From positions 604,907 through 668,906 of the forward strand of contig NZ_LMPQ01000010.1 in assembly GCF_001423905.1 (NCBI RefSeq): a stretch of DNA of 64,000 bases, given 5' to 3'. Under the pieces are notes generated by a model. That model made no database searches. It had not been told where the DNA came from and saw only the letters and a list, made by a program, of their open reading frames with translations. Source of the DNA: Frigoribacterium sp. Leaf186 (GTDB taxonomy: Bacteria > Actinomycetota > Actinomycetes > Actinomycetales > Microbacteriaceae). This document shows positions 1 to 9,548 of this stretch, piece after piece (positions within the stretch are counted from its first letter, which is position 1; each line of letters opens with the position of its first letter). The position numbers and the translations under genes are program-made.

Positions 1-1988
<1,988 letters not shown>

Positions 1989-2113
1989 GTCAGTACGGGC
2001 GACGCCCGACACCTTTCTGCAGGAAGAACGTGAGCAAAAGGGTACATCGGAGCCGCTATGCGCCGGATGGGTGTTCGCCGAGGGCTTGATCCGCCCCGCC
2101 GAGGGGCGGACCG

Positions 2114-2665
2114 CTAGCTGTAGACGTGGGGCGCGAGCACCCCGACGCCGCGCAGGTTGCGGTACTTCTCGTCGTAGTCGAGGCCGTAGCCGATGACGAA
2201 GTCGTTGGGGATCTCGAAGCCGACGTACCGGACGTCGACGGCGACCTTGGCGGCGGCCGGCTTGCGGAAGAGCGCGAAGATCTCGACCGAGGCCGCGCCG
2301 CGCTTCTGCAGGTTCTCGAGCAGCCACGACAGGGTCAGGCCCGAGTCGATGATGTCCTCGACGATGATGACGTCGCGACCGTGCAGGTCGCTGTCGAGGT
2401 CTTTGAGGATGCGAACGACGCCCGACGACTTGGTGCCCGAGCCGTACGAGGAGACGGCCATCCAGTCCATCGAGGCGGCCAGCTTGAGCTCGCGCGAGAA
2501 GTCGGCCATGACCATGACCGCGCCCTTGAGCACGCCCACCAGCAGCGGCTCGCGGCCGGCGTAGTCGGCCTCGACCTGCCGGGCGACCTCGGCGATCTTG
2601 GCGTGGATCTGCTCTTCGGTGTAGAGCACGCTGGTCAGGTCGGCCTCGATGTCGCTGAGTTCCAT
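2114..2665 (-). CDS. hpt: Hypoxanthine phosphoribosyltransferase
   Basis: Purine salvage enzyme joining hypoxanthine or guanine to PRPP in the cytoplasm. 183 residues, normal for the family. The PRPP-binding loop [14 protein letters not shown] lies at about 99-112, with the upstream LVGVLKGA loop at about 42-49 and the base-contact region [16 protein letters not shown] near the C-terminus. It lies between tilS and ftsH on the same strand; this order is standard in actinobacteria and suggests cotranscription from the tilS side. There is a gap of about 125 nt before ftsH, so ftsH may also have its own promoter (a TACCCT hexamer is visible there). Confidence 0.96.
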   Translation of the reverse strand: MELSDIEADLTSVLYTEEQIHAKIAEVARQVEADYAGREPLLVGVLKGAVMVMADFSRELKLAASMDWMAVSSYGSGTKSSGVVRILKDLDSDLHGRDVIIVEDIIDSGLTLSWLLENLQKRGAASVEIFALFRKPAAAKVAVDVRYVGFEIPNDFVIGYGLDYDEKYRNLRGVGVLAPHVYS

Positions 2666-2710
2666 GGTGGTGTCGTGCTCCAGGGGTCGTGGGGTGCCGA
2701 GGGGGGGATC

Positions 2711-3703
2711 TCAGGAGGCGCCGGTCGCCGAGAAGTGCAGCGCGCCTCCGGTGCGTACAACTGTAATGCCCGGCAGCGACACGGCCCCCTGGCCGTGCCA
2801 GTCGGTCACGAGCCGGGCGACCTCGAGGGTCTGCGCCCGCGAGAGGGAGACGCCGAACTCGCCCTGCACCGCGAGCCGGATCAGCCGTTGCCGCAGGGCC
2901 GCGGGGTTCGCGGCGAGGCCTCGGACGTCGAGCGAGATGCCGGCCTCGGCGTGGTCCGCCAGCTCTTCGGCCAGTTCGTCGGCGAAGTGGTCGAGGGCGG
3001 CGGAGTCCTCGCGAAGGGCGTCGGCGGTCCGGGCGAGCGCCTCGGTGATGCCCGGCCCGAGCTCGCGCTCGAGCATCGGCAGGACGGTCTGCCGCAACCG
3101 CACCCGTGTGAAGGCGGGGTCGTCGTTGTGCGGATCGGCCCACGCCTCGAGGCCGGCGTCGGAGCACGCGGCCGCCGTGGTCGAGCGACCGACGCCGAGC
3201 AGGGGCCGGGCGTAGAGGCCGGACCGCGCCTCCATGCCGCTCAGGCTGGTCGCGCCGCTGCCGCGGGTCAGGCCGAGCAGCACCGTCTCGGCCTGGTCGT
3301 CACGGGTGTGGCCGAGCAGCACGGTGCGGGCCCCGTGCTCGGCGGCGGTCGAGGCCAGGGCGGCGTACCGGGCCGTGCGGGCCGCGGCCTCGGGGCCTCC
3401 TTCGGTGCCGACCGACACCCGCACGACGACGACGGGGTCGAGCCCGAGGCCACGGGCCTGCTCGGCCGCGCGGGCCGCGACGGTGCGCGAGTCGCCCTGC
3501 AGGTCGTGGTCGACGACCACCGCCCCCGCGCGGAGCCCCGCACGGGGCGCCTCGAACGCCACGCCCGCCGCGAGCGCCAGCGAGTCGGGCCCGCCGCTGA
3601 GCGCCACGAGCACGAGGTCGCCCTCGCGGTGACCGGACAAGGAGGCGCGCACGGCACGTCGGACGTCGGCCGTCGCGGGAGTCAGGCGGGGTCTGTCGGG
3701 CAT
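2711..3703 (-). CDS. tilS: tRNA(Ile)-lysidine synthetase
   Basis: Converts C34 of the CAU-anticodon tRNA-Ile to lysidine using ATP and lysine, which lets it read AUA. The N-type ATP pyrophosphatase P-loop SGGPDS sits at about residues 37-42, and later motifs [10 protein letters not shown] and [16 protein letters not shown] match the family. 330 residues is close to other actinobacterial TilS proteins. The ATG follows a TAACGT -10-like hexamer (minus strand, 3710-3715) by six bases, so the transcript is probably leaderless. Divergent from ppa. Confidence 0.95.
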   Translation of the reverse strand: MPDRPRLTPATADVRRAVRASLSGHREGDLVLVALSGGPDSLALAAGVAFEAPRAGLRAGAVVVDHDLQGDSRTVAARAAEQARGLGLDPVVVVRVSVGTEGGPEAAARTARYAALASTAAEHGARTVLLGHTRDDQAETVLLGLTRGSGATSLSGMEARSGLYARPLLGVGRSTTAAACSDAGLEAWADPHNDDPAFTRVRLRQTVLPMLERELGPGITEALARTADALREDSAALDHFADELAEELADHAEAGISLDVRGLAANPAALRQRLIRLAVQGEFGVSLSRAQTLEVARLVTDWHGQGAVSLPGITVVRTGGALHFSATGAS

Positions 3704-3772
3704 CTTGTAACGTTAGCGACACCGCCGACCCGTCGGGTCGGACCCCAACGACGCATCGCAAGGAGCACACCC

Positions 3773-4264
3773 ATGGCCGCGTACGACGCCGTGATCGAGA
3801 TCCCCAAAGGCAGCCGCAACAAGTACGAGGTCGACCACGAGACCGGTCGCGTCTACCTCGACCGCGTCCTGTTCACCGGGTTCGTCTACCCGACCGACTA
3901 CGGCTTCTTCGAGAACACCCTGGGCCTCGACGGCGACCCCGTCGACGTGCTCGTGCTGCTCGACTACCCGCTGTTCCCGGGCGTGGGCGTGAAGGTCCGC
4001 CCGGTCGGCGTCTTCAACATGACCGACGACGGCGGCAGCGACGCCAAGGTCATCGCCGTCCCTGCGAAGGACCCGCGCTGGGAGCACATCCAGGACGTCA
4101 CCGACGTGCCCGAGCACCTCCGGAAGGAGATCGAGCACTTCTTCGAGCACTACAAGGACCTCGAGCCCGGCAAGTGGGTCAAGACCGAGGGCTGGGGCGA
4201 CGCCGCCGAGGCCGAGGCCATCGTCGAGGCGGGCATCAAGAAGCTCGCCGACGAGGGTCACTGA
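3773..4264 (+). CDS. ppa: Inorganic pyrophosphatase
   Basis: Soluble family I pyrophosphatase hydrolysing pyrophosphate to phosphate, pulling biosynthetic reactions forward. 163 residues. Signature features are [17 protein letters not shown] near the N-terminus and the metal-binding stretch [10 protein letters not shown] at about 62-71. The ATG at 3773 has AAGGAG about 8 nt upstream. The same reading frame stays open far upstream, but that part has no homology character and opposes tilS, so it is not included. It ends just before a strong palindromic terminator. Confidence 0.97.
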   Translation: MAAYDAVIEIPKGSRNKYEVDHETGRVYLDRVLFTGFVYPTDYGFFENTLGLDGDPVDVLVLLDYPLFPGVGVKVRPVGVFNMTDDGGSDAKVIAVPAKDPRWEHIQDVTDVPEHLRKEIEHFFEHYKDLEPGKWVKTEGWGDAAEAEAIVEAGIKKLADEGH

Positions 4265-4276
4265 CCTCTCGCACCC

Positions 4277-4328
4277 CGGCACGACGAAGGGCCCGACACC
4301 ACGTGGTGTCGGGCCCTTCGTCGTGCCG
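4277..4328. terminator. Perfect 52-bp palindrome, bidirectional terminator
   Basis: Two 26-base arms (4277-4302 and 4303-4328) are perfect reverse complements with no unpaired loop bases. It lies between the converging ends of ppa and the M23 peptidase gene, so it can stop transcription in both directions. Confidence 0.85.
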
Positions 4329-4345
4329 CCGGCCGCGGACGACGC

Positions 4346-5632
4346 CTACAGGCGGATGCCCCGGTCGGACATGAACGGCTGCGGGTTCTGCGCGACGCCG
4401 CCGACGCGGGTCTCGAAGTGCAGGTGGCAGCCGGTCGAGTTGCCGGTCGACCCGACGTGGCCGATCTGCTGGCCGGTTCCGACGGCCTGCCCGACGCTCA
4501 CCATGATGCCGCCGTTCGGCTGGTGGCCGTACCCGGTGGTGACGCCGTTGCCGTGGTCGACGAGCACGAAGTTGCCGTAGCCGCCGTACCAGCCGGCGTA
4601 GGTGACGACGCCCGCGGTGGCCGCGTAGATGGGGGTGTTGCAGCCCGCGGCGAGGTCGGTGCCGGCGTGCAGGATGTACGCGTGCGTGACGGGGTTGACC
4701 CGCATGCCGAAGCCGCTCGAGATGTTGCCGCCGGCGGGGCGGGTCCACCCCTGGGGCGAGACGACGCCGAGGGCCGTGCCGTTGGTCGCCGCCGCGGCGG
4801 CCGCGGCGGCGGCACGCGACTCCTCGACGCCCTTCTGATACTCGGCCTCGGTGTGGTCGACGTTCGTCTTCAGGGTCTCGAGCTGGGCCTGCAGCCGCGC
4901 CTGGTTCTCCTGCTGCGCGTCGAGCGCGTCGCTGGCAGCCTGGGCGGCGTCGTTCGCGTCGGCCAGCGCCTGCTGGGCCTTGTCGGCCAGCACGGCAAGG
5001 GCGGCCTCGGCGACGGCGGCCTGGTCGCTCAGCCCCTGGGCGGTGTTGCGGTCCTGTGTGGCCTGCGCGTAGATTCCGTCGGCCTGCTCGGTGAGCTTGC
5101 TCATCGCGCCGAGCTTGTAGAGCAGCTGCCCCGCCTCGCCCGGGTCGGCGATCAGGCTGCCGCTGACGCCGTTCGTGCCGCCCGAGCGCCCGAGCTGTGC
5201 GGCCAGCTGGCCGGCGCGCTCTTCGCTCGCGGCGGCGACCGTGTCGGCCGCGTCGGCCTGCGACTGCAGTTGTGCCGTCTTGTACTGGGCGTCGTCGTAG
5301 GCGGACTGGGCCTTCTGCAGCTCGTCGCCGCGCTTCTCGGCCTCGGTGTTCTTCGCGTCGAGGTCGGACTGCATCTGCGTGAGGATGCCCTCGAGGTTGG
5401 TGATCTCGGACTGCTTCGCGGCCTCGTCGCCCCGGGCCTTCTGGACGTCCTCCCACGAGGGGTAGGTCGCGGCGCTGGCCGACGACGCGGGCAGGCCGAC
5501 GACTCCGGCGGTGAGCAGCAGCGACGCGGCGGCGATCGAGACGACCACCCGGGCCAGTCGCGAGGACGGCGCGAGGGGGCCCGACGTGAGGCTCGCCAGG
5601 CGGGCTCGGCCGGGTCGGCGGGTGTGGGGCAT
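4346..5632 (-). CDS. Secreted M23 (LytM) peptidase with coiled-coil region
   Basis: Predicted cell-wall endopeptidase or amidase activator. A basic N-terminus and hydrophobic segment ending ASSASAATY near residue 60 look like a signal peptide. A long Ala/Gln/Glu-rich coiled coil follows (about 65-290), then an M23 domain with the zinc ligands H and D in HAGTD (about 322-326) and HLH near 403-405. The architecture matches EnvC/NlpD- or RipA-associated hydrolases in which the coiled coil controls the catalytic domain. All three zinc-ligand motifs are intact, so it is probably an active enzyme. It faces ppa across the palindromic terminator. Confidence 0.9.
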   Translation of the reverse strand: MPHTRRPGRARLASLTSGPLAPSSRLARVVVSIAAASLLLTAGVVGLPASSASAATYPSWEDVQKARGDEAAKQSEITNLEGILTQMQSDLDAKNTEAEKRGDELQKAQSAYDDAQYKTAQLQSQADAADTVAAASEERAGQLAAQLGRSGGTNGVSGSLIADPGEAGQLLYKLGAMSKLTEQADGIYAQATQDRNTAQGLSDQAAVAEAALAVLADKAQQALADANDAAQAASDALDAQQENQARLQAQLETLKTNVDHTEAEYQKGVEESRAAAAAAAAATNGTALGVVSPQGWTRPAGGNISSGFGMRVNPVTHAYILHAGTDLAAGCNTPIYAATAGVVTYAGWYGGYGNFVLVDHGNGVTTGYGHQPNGGIMVSVGQAVGTGQQIGHVGSTGNSTGCHLHFETRVGGVAQNPQPFMSDRGIRL

Positions 5633-5906
5633 CGAATGGGTCCGATTCGTCGTGACGGCGTCGAGTCCGTCGTGCCGGTGGTCGCCGTGTGGTCACACGC
5701 TAACCCGGGCGGGCGGTCCCGTACAGCACCGGGTGGACGGCGCGCGCGGGCGGGCCGACCCGAGGGCGGGCCCGAACTCTCAAGAACGACTTGAAACTAG
5801 CCGCCGGGTGGGCCGTCCCCGGGCAATCGCGGCGGAGTGGCGGGCGAGTCGCGTGACCAGAACGGGGGACGAGGAGGCGCGTCCGCCGACCCGGCGTCGC
5901 CCCGTT
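5633..5906. other. Intergenic region upstream of the M23 gene and tRNA cluster
   Basis: No convincing gene is visible. The stretch holds an inverted repeat at 5686-5699 near the M23 start and one copy of the dispersed CGAGGAGGCGCG word at 5870-5881. Short open frames here lack plausible starts and family resemblance. Confidence 0.6.
5686..5699. promoter_or_regulatory. Inverted repeat upstream of the M23 peptidase gene
   Basis: Arms CGTGTG and CACACG are separated by two bases, about 54 nt upstream of the M23 start codon. The position and dyad symmetry fit a regulator-binding site. The regulator is not identifiable from sequence. Confidence 0.35.
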
Positions 5907-5935
5907 TTGCTTTTGGCCCCGATCATCCGTATGCT
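5907..5935 (+). promoter_or_regulatory. Promoter of the tRNA-Glu/Asp/Phe cluster
   Basis: TTGCTT (5907-5912) and TATGCT (5930-5935) are separated by exactly 17 nt. Transcription would begin near 5942, about 26 nt before tRNA-Glu. This is a good housekeeping-sigma promoter in an unusually AT-rich patch. Confidence 0.7.
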
Positions 5936-5967
5936 CTGTGATCGGTTGCTATGACGTCCTCGGACAC

Positions 5968-6043
5968 GGCCCCATCGTTTAGTGGCCTAGGACACCGCCC
6001 TTTCACGGCGGCAGCACGGGTTCGAATCCCGTTGGGGTCACCA
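5968..6043 (+). tRNA. tRNA-Glu (anticodon TTC)
   Basis: Full cloverleaf. The seven-pair acceptor stem is GGCCCCA/TGGGGTC (one G-T pair), the anticodon stem CCGCC/GGCGG encloses the loop CTTTCAC, and the T-arm has a standard TTCGAAT loop. Discriminator A and an encoded CCA end at 6043. First tRNA of a three-gene cluster. Confidence 0.96.
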
Positions 6044-6122
6044 GCGCCGAGCACCATGACACCGCACCACCTGCACCAACCACAAGAGAACATCGAGTAC
6101 GCTGTCTCACAGCAGCAAGTTT

Positions 6123-6199
6123 GGCCCTGTAGCGCAGTTGGTTAGCGCGCCGCCCTGTCACGGCGGAGGTCGCCGGTTCAAGTCCGGTCAGGGTCGCCA
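6123..6199 (+). tRNA. tRNA-Asp (anticodon GTC)
   Basis: Acceptor stem GGCCCTG pairs with CAGGGTC. The anticodon stem CCGCC/GGCGG holds the loop CTGTCAC, giving anticodon GTC. Discriminator G73 is the usual aspartate identity base, and CCA is encoded (6197-6199). It lies 79 nt after tRNA-Glu. Confidence 0.96.
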
Positions 6200-6235
6200 A
6201 GGCGAGTTCATCGCCTGGGGGCTTCTCGCCCTCAC

Positions 6236-6308
6236 GGCTGGGTAGCTCAGTTGGTAGAGCGTTCGACTGAAAATCGAAAGGTCCACGGATCGATGCCGTG
6301 TCCAGCCA
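6236..6308 (+). tRNA. tRNA-Phe (anticodon GAA)
   Basis: Acceptor stem GGCTGGG/TCCAGCC, anticodon stem TTCGA/TCGAA with loop CTGAAAA. The discriminator is A; the next bases are CA, so the CCA tail is not fully encoded, unlike the two tRNAs before it. The T-loop reads ATCGATG, with A where nearly all elongator tRNAs carry T54; the rest of the fold is normal. Confidence 0.93.
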
Positions 6309-6312
6309 CAGA

Positions 6313-6334
6313 AGGCCCCGCTCAGGCGGGGCCT
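6313..6334 (+). terminator. Hairpin terminator after tRNA-Phe
   Basis: A nine-base stem AGGCCCCGC/GCGGGGCCT with a TCAG loop begins four bases after the tRNA and is followed by GACTCGTTT. It closes the tRNA transcription unit. Confidence 0.7.
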
Positions 6335-6406
6335 GACTCGTTTAACGGGGCTGGCTCGTTCAACGGGGCTTACTCGTCTCACGGGCCTGGCTCGTTCAAC
6401 GGGGCA
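6335..6406 (+). repeat. Four tandem copies of an 18-bp unit
   Basis: Units at 6335-6352, 6353-6370, 6371-6388 and 6389-6406 follow the pattern GGCTCGTTCAACGGGGCT. Copies 2 and 4 are nearly identical, while 1 and 3 have a few substitutions. The array starts at the foot of the tRNA-Phe terminator and ends 30 nt before the glycosyltransferase gene. Confidence 0.85.
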
Positions 6407-6435
6407 GCCACCACGGTTCGTCGCCGGGCGGTCGC

Positions 6436-7953
6436 GTGAGCATCGGCCACGACCCCGCCGTCGTCCCGCCGCGCAGCCGCTGGCTCGACCCCCTGGTGGC
6501 CGGCCTCGCGGCGCTGCTGCTCGGTGCGGCGGCCAGCTGGGTGCCCTCGTACTGGAGCGACGAGGCGACGACGCTGCAGGTCGCGCGGTTGCCCCTCGGT
6601 CAGCTGCTGGCCTTCGTCGACCAGCGCGACGCGGTGCACACCGTCTACTACCTGATCATGCACTTCTGGATCGGTGCCTTCGGCGAGGCCGAGGTGGTGA
6701 CGAGGTTGCCCTCGGCCGTCTTCGTCGGGGCCGGTGCCGCGGGGGTGCTCGTCCTGACTCGGATGCTGACGACGCGTCGCACGGCCCTGATCGCCGCCGC
6801 CCTCTTCGCCGTGCTGCCGCGGTTCACGCTCGAGGCGGCCGAGGCCCGGCCCTACGCCCTCTCGGCCGCCCTGGCCGTGTGGGTGACCGTCCTGCTGCTC
6901 GTCGCGTCCCGGCGGCACCGACGGCGGTGGTGGATCGGCTACGGCGCCGTCCTCGCCGGCTCGATCGCCACGTTCGTGCCTCTCGGCCTGATCATCGTCG
7001 TGCACGGGGTGTTCCTGCTGCTGGCGCCGGCACAGCGCCGGCGTCGCGGAGCCCGCCACCGCCTCCTCGGCTGGTCGGTCTCGACCGGGGCCGCGTTGTT
7101 CGCGACCGCCCCGGTCATCGGGACGGTCCTCGCCGAGCGATCGCGCCTCCTCGGCGAGGCCGACCCGTCGACGGGCGCCGACATCACGTGGTTCACGATG
7201 CTGGTCGAGCCCTGGTTCGTCACCGGACTGGCGTTCGCCGTGATCTCGGCGGCGCTGCTGATCCTGCTCGGGACGCGCCTGCGCGACCGGTCGCGGACGC
7301 CCGGCAGCGTCGTCCTGCTGGGCGCGCTCTGGGTGGCCCTGCCCGCGGGGATGCTGCTCGCCCTGGGGCTCGCCCTCTCGCCCGTGTTCACGTCGCGGCT
7401 GGTCACGTTCTCGGCCCCGGGCATGTGCCTGCTGCTGGCCGTCGCCGTCACGGGCTTCCGTCGCCGGTGGATCAGCATCGCCCTCGTCGCCCTGCTGGTC
7501 GTCGCCTCCGCCCCGACGTACGTGCTGCAGCGCCTGCCGACCGGCAAGGGCGGCGGCAGCGACCTCTCGCAGCTCTCGAGCTACATCGAGAGCCAGGCCC
7601 GACCGGGCGACGCGTTCTTGCTCGACGCGACCGGCACGGTCTCGACCCGCCCCCGCCAGGCGGTCTACGCCTACCCCGGCCGCTTCGCCGAACTCGACGA
7701 CGTCGCCTTCGTCCGCTCGGGGCTGCCCTCGGGCTCGTACTCGGACGTCACGCTGCGACTCGACGACGAGGACGACGCCGCCGAACTCGCCGACCGCCTG
7801 TCGTCGGTCGACCGGCTGTGGATCGCGCGGCTGTCGGTCGACGTGCTCAGCGAGGCCGACCTGCGTCAGCTGCGCGACCAGGGCTACGAGATCCGACAAG
7901 AGCACCGCACGGGTCGCAGCGTCGTCTACCTGTTCGTCCGGCCGCAGGCCTAA
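6436..7953 (+). CDS. GT-C fold membrane glycosyltransferase (family 39-like)
   Basis: Polytopic membrane protein of 505 residues with about ten hydrophobic segments. The first extracytoplasmic loop carries WSDEATT at about residues 39-45, the acidic pair typical of Pmt/ArnT-type enzymes that use polyprenyl-phosphate sugars. RLPSAVF and EARPYALS further on also match this superfamily. A soluble C-terminal part of about 150 residues follows the last helix. It probably glycosylates a cell-wall polymer or protein; the substrate cannot be read. Start is GTG at 6436. Confidence 0.8.
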   Translation: MSIGHDPAVVPPRSRWLDPLVAGLAALLLGAAASWVPSYWSDEATTLQVARLPLGQLLAFVDQRDAVHTVYYLIMHFWIGAFGEAEVVTRLPSAVFVGAGAAGVLVLTRMLTTRRTALIAAALFAVLPRFTLEAAEARPYALSAALAVWVTVLLLVASRRHRRRWWIGYGAVLAGSIATFVPLGLIIVVHGVFLLLAPAQRRRRGARHRLLGWSVSTGAALFATAPVIGTVLAERSRLLGEADPSTGADITWFTMLVEPWFVTGLAFAVISAALLILLGTRLRDRSRTPGSVVLLGALWVALPAGMLLALGLALSPVFTSRLVTFSAPGMCLLLAVAVTGFRRRWISIALVALLVVASAPTYVLQRLPTGKGGGSDLSQLSSYIESQARPGDAFLLDATGTVSTRPRQAVYAYPGRFAELDDVAFVRSGLPSGSYSDVTLRLDDEDDAAELADRLSSVDRLWIARLSVDVLSEADLRQLRDQGYEIRQEHRTGRSVVYLFVRPQA

Positions 7954-8038
7954 CGACACCGTCGAGCACGGCGGGGCGACGCCGGGCGTCCGATCCGGTC
8001 GCCCGACCGCGAGCCCTGCCGATCGCCCGGCCCGGTCG

Positions 8039-8917
8039 TCAGCGCCGAAGTTCGAGGGTGCAGCACTTGACGCCACCGCCGCCGAGCAGCAGCTCGGAGA
8101 GGTCGACGCCGATCGGGTTGTAGCCGCGCTCACGCAGCTGGCGCTCGAAGCCCTTCGCGCGGGCGGCGATCACGACGTTGAGGCCGTCGGAGTACGAGTT
8201 GAGGCCCAGGATGGCCGCGTCCTCCTCGCTGACGAGGATCGCGTCGGGGAACCGCGTGCGCAGGATCGCGAGCGACGCGTCGTCGAAGGCGCTCTCGAGG
8301 TAGGCGATGGTGTGCCGGCCGTCGACGGGCTCGGGGTCGAGCACGGCGATCGCGGTGTCGAGGTGGTAGAAGCTCGGGTTCACGAGGGTGAGGCTGACCA
8401 CCTCGCGGCCGTAGACGCGGCCGATCTCGTCGTGCGAGCTCGAGTCGCTGCGGAACCCGGTGCCGGCGAGGATCACGTCGCCCACGAGCAGGAAGTCCCC
8501 CTCGCCCTCGTTGGTCTCGGCGGGCTCGGCCACCTCGAAGCCGGCCGCGGCGAACCATCGCATGTACGCCGGGCCCTCGGCCTGCCGTTCGGGGAAGGTG
8601 AACCGCGCGCCGTAGGCGACGCCGTCGAGGACGAAGCCGCCGTTGGCCGAGTAGACCATGTCGGGGAGACCCGGTTCGGGTTCGATCAGCTCGACGTCGA
8701 AGCCGAGGCCGACGTAGGTGTCGTAGAGCGTCTGCCACTGCTCCAGGGCCCGTGCCGTGTCGGTAGGCTGGGCCGGGTCCATCCACGGGTTGATCTTGTA
8801 GCTGACGGTGAAGTGCTCCGGTCGGCACATCAGGACGGTGCGGTGGCTCGCCACGCGGGCGGCGTCCCGTCGGGCTGTCGCGTCGGGCAGGTCGGTGGGT
8901 TCGATCGTCAGGCTCAC
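8039..8917 (-). CDS. ddaH: Dimethylarginine dimethylaminohydrolase-like amidinohydrolase
   Basis: Member of the amidinotransferase/arginine deiminase superfamily, likely hydrolysing methylated arginines to citrulline or a related guanidino substrate. 292 residues. Substrate-contact and catalytic motifs include MVYSANGGF, NEGEGDFL, the catalytic His in FYHLDTA (about residue 193) and the nucleophile in the final GGGGVKCCTLELRR. GTG start at 8917 is about six bases after a GACACT -10-like hexamer, so it is probably leaderless. Divergent from an Lrp regulator and close to a PutA-like gene, which points to an amino-acid catabolic role. Confidence 0.85.
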   Translation of the reverse strand: MSLTIEPTDLPDATARRDAARVASHRTVLMCRPEHFTVSYKINPWMDPAQPTDTARALEQWQTLYDTYVGLGFDVELIEPEPGLPDMVYSANGGFVLDGVAYGARFTFPERQAEGPAYMRWFAAAGFEVAEPAETNEGEGDFLLVGDVILAGTGFRSDSSSHDEIGRVYGREVVSLTLVNPSFYHLDTAIAVLDPEPVDGRHTIAYLESAFDDASLAILRTRFPDAILVSEEDAAILGLNSYSDGLNVVIAARAKGFERQLRERGYNPIGVDLSELLLGGGGVKCCTLELRR

Positions 8918-9019
8918 CGGATCAGTGTCACATCGCTGGCGCGCACGATGCCGGGCTCCGACGCACTATTCTTGCGTATTTGTAAGCCTTCATGCAGTTT
9001 TCGGGCGTATCGTGGTCGG
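8918..9019. promoter_or_regulatory. Divergent promoter region between ddaH and the Lrp gene
   Basis: A TATCGT hexamer (9008-9013) sits six bases before the Lrp GTG, and GACACT (minus strand) sits about six before the ddaH GTG. Between them, 8966-9001 is strikingly AT-rich for this genome and is the natural place for autoregulatory Lrp binding (inference). Confidence 0.6.
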
Positions 9020-9457
9020 GTGGACAACCTCGACTACGGCATCATCGACCTGCTGCGCCAGAACGCCCGCGCCGGGTACGGCGACATCGGCGCCTCGGTC
9101 GGCCTCAGCGCCTCGGCCGTGAAGCGTCGCGTCGACCGGCTCGTGGCCGACGGGGTCATCAAGGGCTTCACCGTCCAGGTCGACCCGGCCGTCGACGGGC
9201 TCGGCACCGAGGCCTACGTCGAGCTCTTCTGCCGGGGGACTGTCTCGCCCCAAGAACTGCAGCGCATCCTCGGCACGGTGCCCGAGGTCGTCGACGCCGG
9301 CACGGTGACCGGCAGCGCCGACGCCATCGTCCACATGCGCAGCCGCGACATCCCCTCGCTCGAAGAGGCCCTCGAGCGCGTCCGCAACGCCCCGAACGTC
9401 GACCACACCCGCAGCGCCATCGTCCTGTCGAAGCTGATCAGCCGCCGCTCGGCCTGA
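9020..9457 (+). CDS. Lrp/AsnC family transcriptional regulator
   Basis: 145-residue one-domain-pair regulator. An N-terminal winged helix-turn-helix (YGDIGASVGLSASAVKRRVDRLVADGVI, about residues 20-48) is followed by an alpha/beta RAM effector domain that normally oligomerises and senses an amino acid. The GTG at 9020 follows a -10 hexamer by six bases, so the mRNA should be leaderless; the frame is open upstream but without a better start. Divergent orientation suggests that it controls the neighbouring ddaH and itself. Arginine or a derivative is a plausible ligand, by context only. Confidence 0.9.
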   Translation: MDNLDYGIIDLLRQNARAGYGDIGASVGLSASAVKRRVDRLVADGVIKGFTVQVDPAVDGLGTEAYVELFCRGTVSPQELQRILGTVPEVVDAGTVTGSADAIVHMRSRDIPSLEEALERVRNAPNVDHTRSAIVLSKLISRRSA

Positions 9458-9548
9458 CGCCGGCCGCCGTCGGCCACGCCGGGCCGCGCCGGACGCCGCC
9501 GGGCCGCACCCGGTAGCACCCGCTCTCCGTCGCCCGCCGGGCCGCACC

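Noticed and set aside
6251-6439. Small frame running through tRNA-Phe and the 18-bp repeat
   Set aside because: It overlaps a functional tRNA and terminator, and its Gly-Ser-Phe-Asn repeats reflect only the tandem array.
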